Assembly: GCA_022703195.1 (NCBI GenBank)
Contig: JAKLEF010000061.1
Coordinates: 1-9,499 of the forward strand
Direction of reading: 5' to 3'
Source: Candidatus Fermentibacterota bacterium
GTDB taxonomy: Bacteria; Fermentibacterota; Fermentibacteria; Fermentibacterales; Fermentibacteraceae
Length of the DNA: 9,499 bases
In this document: positions 1-5,604 of the stretch, piece by piece
Layout: the number at the start of each line of letters is the position of its first letter
Numbering within the stretch: position 1 is the first letter of the stretch
Made by a program: the position numbers and the translations under genes
The notes under the pieces: model-generated
What the model was told of the DNA's origin: nothing
What the model saw: only the letters and a program-made list of their open reading frames with translations
The model's database searches: none

Positions 1-1
1 G

Positions 2-463
2 GGAAGCGTCAACGGCTACCGGGTCGCCCTCGTCGATGGCGCGGACGGGACCGAGCTGTGGCAGCAGACCTACGGCGAACGCGTCTACGGCGTCAGCGTG
101 ATCCCGCCGCTCGGCGGGAGCCAGTCGCAGACCGTGATGGCCTGTCTGCAGGACCAGACCTCCGTCCCTCTCCACCTCGCGGCGCTCATCACGCCGGGAG
201 GCCTTTCGGTACCTGATGACCCCGGCTCCGGATCCCTGTCGATAGTCTCGAACCCATGCCGCGGCACGCTAGGGTTCATCCTCCCGGACGCCGCCTGGTC
301 GTGCGGGCTGGTCGACATGTCGGGGCGCAGGGTCCGGACGGCCGTCTCGCCGGGGGGCATGTGCGCGGTCGATCTGGACGGTCTGCCTCCCGGCGTCTAT
401 TTCTTCGAGGCCGTGTCGGCGGATGTCGAATACTCCCAGAAGGTCGTCATCCTGGGCGACTGA
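2..463 (+). CDS. Secreted protein, C-terminal part with sorting-tail-like domain (5' partial)
   Basis: The reading frame is open from the left edge and ends at TGA 461-463, giving 153 visible residues; the true start is outside the window. The first visible residues contain DGADGTELW, the pattern of a PQQ-like or beta-propeller blade (D-x-x-T/G-G-x-x-x-W). The last ~75 residues read SNPCRGTLGF, then GLVDMSGRRVRTA, then DLDGLPPGVYFFEA and a final KVVILGD. This is the order of the type IX secretion or FlgD-like C-terminal domain: an NP motif, a 'D..GRRVR' strand pair and a 'L..GVYF' strand before a terminal K-V strand. Such tails direct export to the cell surface in Bacteroidetes and related phyla. 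The protein is probably secreted or surface-attached; its substrate or partner cannot be told. The tail is a compact, divergent version, so the sorting role is inferred. Confidence 0.75.
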   Translation, partial: GSVNGYRVALVDGADGTELWQQTYGERVYGVSVIPPLGGSQSQTVMACLQDQTSVPLHLAALITPGGLSVPDDPGSGSLSIVSNPCRGTLGFILPDAAWSCGLVDMSGRRVRTAVSPGGMCAVDLDGLPPGVYFFEAVSADVEYSQKVVILGD

Positions 464-498
464 CGCCATTGCGGCAGGACCGATCAGCCTCGACCCCT

Positions 499-503
499 GG
501 AGG
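499..503 (+). promoter_or_regulatory. Ribosome binding site deciding a TTG start
   Basis: GGAGG lies five bases before TTG 509-511. It supports the TTG as the start of the rhomboid protease, since no ATG or GTG in the frame is better placed. Confidence 0.7.
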
Positions 504-508
504 TCTTC

Positions 509-1258
509 TTGTTCCCTCTCCGTGATGAGAACCCGACTGTCAGAGCGTCACTCGTCACGTTCCTGATAGTGGCCGTGAACGCGGCCGTGTGGGTGTTCGT
601 ACAGCATCTGGGTGCGGATCCGCATCTCTCGCAGTCGATATGGCGGTTCGGAGCCATCCCCGGCGAACTGCTCGGGAGGGTGACCCCCGGGATGCGGATC
701 ATGGACGGCAAGACCCTGCTGGCCGTCCTCGACGGCATACCCGACTGGCGCACCGCGGTGACGTCGATGTTCATGCATGCCGACTGGATGCACATCATCG
801 GCAACATGTGGTTCCTCCTCGTGTTCGGCGACAACGTCGAGGACGCGATGGGCCCCGTCCGCTTCGCTGTCTTCTACATCCTCTGCGGGCTTGCGGCCGT
901 CGCGGCCCAGATCGCATCCGATCCGGGCAGCACCATCCCGATGGTGGGAGCCTCCGGAGCGATCGGCGGTATCATGGGGGCCTACATGCGGCTCTATCCG
1001 AGGGTGAGAGTCCAGATGCTAGTGTTCCTGGGCTTCTTCATCAGGGTGATCCCGGTGCCGGCCCTGTTCATGCTGGGATACTGGTTCCTGCTCCAGCTCG
1101 CCTCCGGCCTCATGGCGCCGGGGGTAGGAGGAGTGGCAGTATGGGCGCATGCAGGAGGATTCGCTGCCGGGTTCCTGATGGCGAGGCTCTTCTGCAGCCG
1201 CTCCAGACTCGCGGCCATAAGGTCCCGCAGTGGCTCCGTCCGTTCCATCCTGTACTGA
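509..1258 (+). CDS. Rhomboid-family intramembrane serine protease
   Basis: This 249-residue protein begins at TTG behind GGAGG. It has the rhomboid core: a first membrane helix near residues 13-31, a long first loop with a WRFGAIP segment (45-51), the H-x-x-x-N motif on helix 2 (His95, Asn99 in HIIGN), the catalytic serine in GASG (Ser149) on helix 4 and the catalytic histidine in AHAGG (His214) on the last core helix. Six or more hydrophobic segments are visible and the length is normal for a bacterial six-helix rhomboid. Rhomboids cut transmembrane substrates within the bilayer by a Ser-His dyad; the substrate here is unknown. All active-site residues are present, so it should be active. 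The next gene, another intramembrane protease, starts 12 bases after the stop, suggesting cotranscription. The arginine-rich C-terminal tail (229-249) is probably cytoplasmic. Confidence 0.93.
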   Translation: MFPLRDENPTVRASLVTFLIVAVNAAVWVFVQHLGADPHLSQSIWRFGAIPGELLGRVTPGMRIMDGKTLLAVLDGIPDWRTAVTSMFMHADWMHIIGNMWFLLVFGDNVEDAMGPVRFAVFYILCGLAAVAAQIASDPGSTIPMVGASGAIGGIMGAYMRLYPRVRVQMLVFLGFFIRVIPVPALFMLGYWFLLQLASGLMAPGVGGVAVWAHAGGFAAGFLMARLFCSRSRLAAIRSRSGSVRSILY

Positions 1259-1270
1259 CTCCATGGCCAG

Positions 1271-1897
1271 ATGAAGTACCCCGGCGTCGGACACGGCTCC
1301 AAACGGACGGCATCCGTCATGGCCGGCCTGCTGGCGCCCTGGATCGCAGTCGGCGTGTTCTGGATCCGGCTCGAGAGCGCCTGGGGCACGATCCTCTTCT
1401 ACCATGCCCTCATCCTGGTGATGTCAGGCCGGCACCTGCGGGAAGTATCGAAGGGCCGGAACATTCGTCTGGCACTTGCTTACACCATGCCCTGCCTCCT
1501 CGCCGGGCCTCTGACATGGCTCCTTCTCCCCTCGATGGTCAGGATCCCCGTTGATCAATGGCTGTCGGCGCACGGCCTCTCGGGATGGGCCCTCGCCCTG
1601 ATGGTCCCCTACTACGGGCTGGTGCACCCGGTTCTCGAACAGGCTCACTGGGGTCGTCTGCGCGATCTGCCGGGACTGGCCGTGCCTGCTTCCGCCATGT
1701 TCGCGGGATATCACGGTCTGGTCCTGTCCACGCTCATGGAGCCGGTCTGGACAGCTGTCTGCCTCGCGGTGCTGTTCGTGTCGTCGCTGATCTGGAAGGC
1801 TGTTTCGAGACGGACGGGCGGGCTGGCGATCCCTGCCCTTACCCACGCCGCGGCCGACTCGGGCATGATCCTCGCCGCCTTCCTGCTGTCGGCCTGA
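1271..1897 (+). CDS. CPBP (Rce1/Abi-like) family intramembrane protease, divergent
   Basis: The 208-residue product has about seven hydrophobic segments (near 15-33, 38-51, 66-87, 104-118, 135-155, 158-176 and 186-207). Three motifs of the CPBP glutamic intramembrane protease family occur in order. The first is VLEQAHWGR (Glu123), in place of the usual E-E-x-x-x-R-G. The second is F-x-x-x-H (Phe144, His148). The third is H-x-x-x-D (His192, Asp196), in place of the usual H-x-x-x-N. In Rce1 the first glutamate and the two histidines are the catalytic or water-binding residues, and all three are kept here. Bacterial members serve in bacteriocin self-immunity, prenyl-protein-like processing or other membrane proteolysis; no substrate can be named. 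ATG 1271 is used because the nearby ATG 1263 runs into a stop at once. No strong ribosome site is seen, which fits translational coupling to the rhomboid gene. Confidence 0.8.
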   Translation: MKYPGVGHGSKRTASVMAGLLAPWIAVGVFWIRLESAWGTILFYHALILVMSGRHLREVSKGRNIRLALAYTMPCLLAGPLTWLLLPSMVRIPVDQWLSAHGLSGWALALMVPYYGLVHPVLEQAHWGRLRDLPGLAVPASAMFAGYHGLVLSTLMEPVWTAVCLAVLFVSSLIWKAVSRRTGGLAIPALTHAAADSGMILAAFLLSA

Positions 1898-1902
1898 CCC
1901 CC

Positions 1903-1935
1903 CATCCCCAGAACGCTTCCATCCCCAGAACGCTT
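1903..1935 (+). repeat. Tandem direct repeat, 16-base unit, two copies
   Basis: CATCCCCAGAACGCTT occurs at 1903-1918 and again, unchanged, at 1920-1935, with a period of 17 bases. It lies immediately behind the CPBP protease stop codon. Confidence 0.9.
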
Positions 1936-1952
1936 TTAACTCCTTTAACTCT
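1935..1952 (+). repeat. Tandem repeat, 9-base unit, two copies
   Basis: TTTAACTCC at 1935-1943 is followed directly by TTTAACTCT at 1944-1952, with one mismatch in the last base. It abuts the 17-base-period repeat. Confidence 0.7.
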
Positions 1953-2077
1953 CTCCTGTCAGCGGAACGCCGCACCACATCCGAAGTGTTTCATATTCAG
2001 GCAAGATCATGTCATTTACAAGCAGCATTGTTTCTCTGCTGCTCTATCATATCGTTGTGGATCATAGGGATGCGAAT

Positions 2078-2095
2078 GCATCTGAAGCATCTGAA
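2078..2095 (+). repeat. Perfect tandem repeat, 9-base unit, two copies
   Basis: GCATCTGAA occurs at 2078-2086 and 2087-2095 without a gap. It lies at the right end of the AT-rich island and could be a half-site pair for a DNA-binding protein; this is only a possibility. Confidence 0.75.
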
Positions 2096-2176
2096 ACCAG
2101 GCACCGGCCGGCGGTGGTTCCGGAGGGCGGGGCCCGGCATGATAGTACCCGCGTGGCCCGGGGCATGACTCCCGAT

Positions 2177-2182
2177 GGGAGG
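2177..2182 (+). promoter_or_regulatory. Ribosome binding site deciding the lipoprotein start
   Basis: GGGAGG ends five bases before GTG 2188. It overlaps the earlier in-frame GTG at 2182, so 2188 is the better start. Confidence 0.7.
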
Positions 2183-2187
2183 TGGCT

Positions 2188-2634
2188 GTGAAGCATCCTT
2201 TCCCGGTCGTTGCCGTCTGCGTCCTTCTCCCGGCTGGCTGCGGGAGGTCTCCGGAGGGCTTCGCCGAACAGGTGAGCGGGCTCGAGATCCCCGACGGGGC
2301 GACCGTCGTGTCATTCACGGACAGTTCGTACGGCGCCGACTGCGAGGACCTCTTCGCCGAAGCGGTGCTCGAGTTCGAGCCGGCAGGATTCTCGTCGCTC
2401 AGGGATCAGGCCATGGCTCTCGGCTACAGGCCCGTCACCAGGGGCGACGCCTCGGTCCCTGATTCCGTCGACGCAGCCGGGATGAGCCTCCACGGATTCG
2501 CAGAGGCTGCAGCCGAGATCTCTGGGGCCGAGGCGGGGCTCTTCACGTACAGGCGGGATTCGCCGGGTTCTTACGTGCTCGCCGTCCTCGACCCGGGGCG
2601 GAGGCGCCTCGTGGTCCGCGCCGTTATCATATAG
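2188..2634 (+). CDS. Putative lipoprotein of unknown function
   Basis: With the GTG start at 2188 the product has 148 residues. The N-terminus is MKHPF followed by a hydrophobic stretch (residues 6-16) and LLPAGC, a lipobox-like site with Cys18 as the likely lipidated residue. Proline at -3 is not the usual residue, so signal peptidase II processing is probable rather than certain. The mature part (about 130 residues) is acidic, without membrane segments. It shows alternating strand and helix character, for example a strand near GATVVSF, a helix near SLHGFAEAAAEISG and a C-terminal strand pair (SYVLAVLDP, then RLVVRAVII). I recognise no family. It would sit on the outside of the inner membrane or on the outer membrane. 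The next gene, a zinc-ribbon membrane protein, begins 67 bases later; whether they share a transcript depends on the hairpin between them. Confidence 0.72.
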   Translation: MKHPFPVVAVCVLLPAGCGRSPEGFAEQVSGLEIPDGATVVSFTDSSYGADCEDLFAEAVLEFEPAGFSSLRDQAMALGYRPVTRGDASVPDSVDAAGMSLHGFAEAAAEISGAEAGLFTYRRDSPGSYVLAVLDPGRRRLVVRAVII

Positions 2635-2637
2635 GAG

Positions 2638-2669
2638 GGCGCGGCGTGCGGATGGGATCCCGCCGCGCC
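2638..2669 (+). terminator. GC-rich hairpin between lipoprotein and zinc-ribbon genes (possible terminator or attenuator)
   Basis: GGCGCGGCG (2638-2646) pairs perfectly with CGCCGCGCC (2661-2669) across a 14-base loop. It begins four bases after the TAG stop of the lipoprotein gene. No T run follows, so it does not fit a classical intrinsic terminator; it may pause transcription or protect the 3' end of the message. Confidence 0.45.
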
Positions 2670-2674
2670 GGGCG

Positions 2675-2686
2675 ATGTCCGGACAT
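2675..2686. promoter_or_regulatory. Perfect 12-bp palindrome just before a ribosome binding site
   Basis: ATGTCCGGACAT is fully self-complementary and ends four bases before the GGAGGTGA ribosome site. It could be a repressor site or an RNA hairpin that limits access to the ribosome site. The role is not shown. Confidence 0.4.
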
Positions 2687-2690
2687 GCAC

Positions 2691-2698
2691 GGAGGTGA
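2691..2698 (+). promoter_or_regulatory. Strong ribosome binding site for a TTG start
   Basis: GGAGGTGA is near-ideal. The GGAGG core ends six bases before TTG 2702, which supports that codon over GTG 2708. Confidence 0.75.
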
Positions 2699-2701
2699 GC
2701 C

Positions 2702-3919
2702 TTGCAGGTGACCCGCGTCCAGCCCTATCCGGTGCCGAGCACGGTCCTGATGCGGTGCGTCCTCTTCGCCCTGTCGAGGGCGGGCGCCAGGCTCCATCAG
2801 TACAGCGAGCAGGACGGAGTCGCGATCGCGAGCCTCGGAAGGTTCAGGGTCGGGCAGAGGGAGTACGTCAGGCGCGAGATCAAGGCCACGGTGCAGGAGG
2901 TCGAGTACGCGACCCAGCTCAGGCTGACCGCCCCCGCCGACAGGATCGACGAGATCCTCGGCCTGGTCTCGATGTACGCCGTGCAGGGCGCTTCCGCCAT
3001 CCGGGGCGATGCGGTGGCCCAGTGGGATCGCTTCATCAAGGACGAGGAGGCGGCCAGGCGCAGGGCCGAACAGAAGCAGAAGCTCCAGCAGAAGGTCGAT
3101 TCCATGAAGGGGGCCTTCACCGACCTGATCCTCGGACCTGGGATGGAGGAGCCGCCGGGACTTCCCGAGGATGCCCTGGCAGGGAAGGAGGCCTCGGACC
3201 TCATCCCCATCGACGAGGGGGAGGGGATCTCACTGACGGTGACCGACGGCGACGATACGGCCGTCATCCCGGTCGATTCCTCGAACCGCGACCTAAGGCT
3301 CCCCGAGAACCCGGGCATGCTGGTGCGCGACAGGAACCGTCAGGTGATGGAGATCAGGATCGACCCCGAGCTCTTCCCCGACCGTTCGAGATACCTCAGG
3401 ATCTGCAGGAACTGCTCGGCGGCGAACCTCCACACCGGCCTCTTCTGCTCCCAGTGCGGCCAGGCGCTCGTGCTCGAGGCCGCGGTGACGGGCGAACTCG
3501 GTACGGGGATAACGGCACATGCCAATGCCGGGCTCCGCTACGGCCTGCTGGGCCTGCTGCCGCTGCTCGTGTTCCTCTCCATCACGGCCGCGCCCTTCGC
3601 TATCGCCGGGGGCGCCCTTTCGATCACCAGCATGCTGGAGGTCCTCACCAGGTCCCTCGATTCGATCGGGAACACGATAGGGCAGGGCATCGTGATGGCC
3701 ACGGTCCCCCTCATGCTGCTGATCGCCCTGCCCAGCCTCGTGTTCGGCAGGAAGGCCGTGCAGGAGAGCCAGAGGGCCACCCAGCACCTGAACCTCAACT
3801 TCGTTCTCGAGAAGACGGGCAGGAGGAGGGCGTCCTGGGGGAACGCCCTCGGCTGGCTAGACACCTATGCCGGGATCTCCTTCTTCCTGCTCGTGATCAT
3901 CGCCTCCCTCCTGAAGTGA
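2702..3919 (+). CDS. Zinc-ribbon multi-pass membrane protein of unknown function
   Basis: The product has 405 residues and starts at TTG. Residues 1-105 form a compact alpha/beta region (helix near 15-30, strands near 39-49 and 64-77, helix near 80-95). Residues 110-137 are a charged helix or short coiled coil (EEAARRRAEQKQKLQQK). Residues 140-225 are an acidic linker with little predicted structure. Residues 235-252 are a zinc ribbon with Cys235, Cys238, Cys249 and Cys252 (C-x2-C, ten residues, C-x2-C). The C-terminal part has three membrane segments (about 282-304, 329-348 and 388-404). Zinc ribbons of this kind usually sit in the cytoplasm and mediate protein or nucleic-acid contacts, so I infer the long N-terminal part is cytoplasmic. 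I do not recognise the family. Its own strong ribosome site suggests robust translation. Confidence 0.8.
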   Translation: MQVTRVQPYPVPSTVLMRCVLFALSRAGARLHQYSEQDGVAIASLGRFRVGQREYVRREIKATVQEVEYATQLRLTAPADRIDEILGLVSMYAVQGASAIRGDAVAQWDRFIKDEEAARRRAEQKQKLQQKVDSMKGAFTDLILGPGMEEPPGLPEDALAGKEASDLIPIDEGEGISLTVTDGDDTAVIPVDSSNRDLRLPENPGMLVRDRNRQVMEIRIDPELFPDRSRYLRICRNCSAANLHTGLFCSQCGQALVLEAAVTGELGTGITAHANAGLRYGLLGLLPLLVFLSITAAPFAIAGGALSITSMLEVLTRSLDSIGNTIGQGIVMATVPLMLLIALPSLVFGRKAVQESQRATQHLNLNFVLEKTGRRRASWGNALGWLDTYAGISFFLLVIIASLLK

Positions 3920-3960
3920 GGCCTTCCCGGCAGGCTCGCGGCCGGCCGGCGTATCCATGC

Positions 3961-3965
3961 GGAGG
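3961..3965 (+). promoter_or_regulatory. Ribosome binding site deciding the gapN start
   Basis: GGAGG lies nine bases before ATG 3975 and six before an in-frame GTG at 3972. It lies inside the frame if the earlier ATG 3957 were used, which makes 3957 unlikely. Confidence 0.6.
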
Positions 3966-3974
3966 ACCGAAGTG

Positions 3975-5588
3975 ATGCGCGAACCCGCCGAAGTTTTCCC
4001 TGCGGACGGCTCCATCCCCCCTGAGCATGGACCCGGGCCGGTCATGGAGCAGCGCGGATACCTGTGCAGCGGCGAGATCAGGCAGTGGGACGGCCCCCTC
4101 CAGGACGTCCTTTCTCCCATATGCACCCCTGCGCCCGGCTGCGAGCGGAGGAGGATCGGCGGATATCCGCTCCTCACCGGGAAGGAGGCCCTGGAGGCGC
4201 TCGACGCGGCATGCGCATCCCAGGACGGAGGCAGGGGGGAATGGCCCACGATGTCCGTCGAGGGGCGCATCGCCCGTCTCGCGGAGTTCGCCTCCCGCAT
4301 GCCTGCGGCACGCGAAGAAGTGGTCCGCAGGATGATGTGGGAGATCGGGAAGAGCCTCGCGGATTCGCAGAAGGAGTTCGACAGGACCGTCGATTACGTC
4401 CGCGGCACCATCGAGGCCATGAAGGACCTCGACCGCGCGTCGTCCCGGTTCGCGATCGAGGAGGGGGTCATCGGCCAGATCAGGCGTGCCCCTCTGGGGG
4501 TGGCGCTCTGCATGGGCCCGTTCAACTATCCGCTCAACGAGACGTTCACCACGCTCATCCCGGCCCTCCTGATGGGGAACTCGGTCATCTTCAAGCCGCC
4601 CAAGCTGGGTGTGCTGCTGCACGAACCCCTTCTCGAAGCCTTCCGCGGCTGCTTCCCGAAGGGCGTGGTCAACACGGTGTACGGTGACGGCCGGACGGTC
4701 GTCGGCCCTCTGATGGAATCGGGGCGGGTGGACGTCCTCGCGTTCATCGGCACGAGCAGGGTCGCGGACACGCTCAGGAGGCAGCATCCCAGACCCCACA
4801 GGCTGCGGTGCGTGCTGGGCCTCGAGGCCAAGAACGCAGCGATCGTGCTGCCCGACGCCGACCTCGACCTCGCCGTCAGGGAGTGCGCCCTGGGTTCGCT
4901 GTCCTTCAACGGCCAGCGCTGCACGGCCCTCAAGATGCTGTTCGTGCACCGGAGCATCGCCGGGGAGTTCCTGGAGAGGCTCTCGGCCGCGGTCGGCTCG
5001 CTCCGTACCGGCATGCCCTGGGAGGCAGGAGTCGCCATCACTCCGCTTCCCGAGGACGGCAAGGTCGATGCGATGCGCGGGCTCATCGCGGATGCCGAAA
5101 GGGGAGGCGCCCGTGTGGTGAACCCGGGCGGCGGCGAGGCGGCCGGCACGCTCATGAAACCAGCCGTCGTGTTTCCCGTCGGCCCCGGCATGCGCCTGTA
5201 CACCGAGGAGCAGTTCGGCCCCGTGGTGCCCGTGGCCTCGTTCGACTCGACGGAGGAACCCCTGGAGTGGATCGCCGGGTCCGACTACGGACAGCAGGTG
5301 AGCCTGTTCGGGCGGGACCCCGCCAAGCTGGCCTCGCTGATCGACCCGCTGGTGAACCAGGTCTGCCGGGTGAACCTGAACAGCCAGTGCCAGAGGGGCC
5401 CCGACACCTTCCCGTTCACCGGTCGCAAGGATTCGGCCGAGGGCACACTGTCGGTGTCCGACGCCCTGCGGGTGTTCTCGATCCGCACCCTGGTGGCCGC
5501 GAAGGAGACTGAGGAGAACCGCGGGATCCTGAGCAGCATGGTTCGCGGGCGGTCCTCGCGGTTCGTCTCGACGGACTTCATCTTCTGA
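3975..5588 (+). CDS. gapN: NADP-dependent non-phosphorylating glyceraldehyde-3-phosphate dehydrogenase (GapN)
   Basis: This 537-residue aldehyde dehydrogenase oxidises glyceraldehyde-3-phosphate straight to 3-phosphoglycerate with NADP+, giving NADPH and skipping the ATP-forming phosphoglycerate kinase step; it is cytosolic. Numbering from ATG 3975, the oxyanion asparagine is in GPFNYPLN (Asn184), the cofactor lysine is in IFKPPK (Lys207), and the catalytic cysteine is Cys316 in FNGQRCTALK, a GapN-type active site. The C-terminal QRGPDTFPFTG followed by KDSAEGTLSVSDALR is typical of one bacterial GapN group. The canonical general-base glutamate, 34 residues before the cysteine in aldehyde dehydrogenases, is glycine here (Gly282); a glutamate sits two residues later (Glu284, in LGLEAKN). 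ATG 3957 would add six residues, but the ribosome site favours 3975. The glycosyltransferase gene follows after 16 bases, suggesting a shared transcript. Confidence 0.92.
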   Translation: MREPAEVFPADGSIPPEHGPGPVMEQRGYLCSGEIRQWDGPLQDVLSPICTPAPGCERRRIGGYPLLTGKEALEALDAACASQDGGRGEWPTMSVEGRIARLAEFASRMPAAREEVVRRMMWEIGKSLADSQKEFDRTVDYVRGTIEAMKDLDRASSRFAIEEGVIGQIRRAPLGVALCMGPFNYPLNETFTTLIPALLMGNSVIFKPPKLGVLLHEPLLEAFRGCFPKGVVNTVYGDGRTVVGPLMESGRVDVLAFIGTSRVADTLRRQHPRPHRLRCVLGLEAKNAAIVLPDADLDLAVRECALGSLSFNGQRCTALKMLFVHRSIAGEFLERLSAAVGSLRTGMPWEAGVAITPLPEDGKVDAMRGLIADAERGGARVVNPGGGEAAGTLMKPAVVFPVGPGMRLYTEEQFGPVVPVASFDSTEEPLEWIAGSDYGQQVSLFGRDPAKLASLIDPLVNQVCRVNLNSQCQRGPDTFPFTGRKDSAEGTLSVSDALRVFSIRTLVAAKETEENRGILSSMVRGRSSRFVSTDFIF

Positions 5589-5604
5589 ATAACCGGACGG
5601 CTCC

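Larger units (their letters stand above)
1898..2187. other. Intergenic region with AT-rich island, no convincing gene
   Basis: This 290-base gap separates the protease pair from the lipoprotein gene. Its left part has two tandem repeat pairs. The stretch 1981-2100 is only about 42 percent GC by hand count, far below its surroundings, and its right part is GC-rich again with a small hairpin (CACCG 2102-2106 with CGGTG 2112-2116). The AT-rich stretch is the natural place for the promoter of the lipoprotein gene, and contains TTTACA (2015-2020) and TATCAT (2045-2050), but these are 24 bases apart and do not make a good sigma-70 pair. No terminator with a T run is visible after the protease gene. 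The short open frames here do not look coding. Confidence 0.6.

Noticed and set aside
2015..2050. TTTACA and TATCAT as a sigma-70 promoter
   Set aside because: The spacing is 24 bases, too long for a functional -35/-10 pair.
2009..2191. 60-codon frame starting ATG 2009 whose TGA overlaps the GTG start of the lipoprotein gene
   Set aside because: The overlap looks like translational coupling, but there is no good ribosome site, codon use is unlike the neighbours and the second half is low-complexity. Kept only as a weak possibility.
3931..3950. GCCGGCCGGC palindrome before gapN as a terminator
   Set aside because: The stem is short and no T run follows; it is a simple GC-rich palindrome expected at this composition.
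2695..3975. Open frame of 426 codons on the + strand in another frame of the zinc-ribbon gene
   Set aside because: Arginine-, glycine- and proline-rich translation without domains; the other frame has the ribosome site, zinc ribbon and membrane helices.
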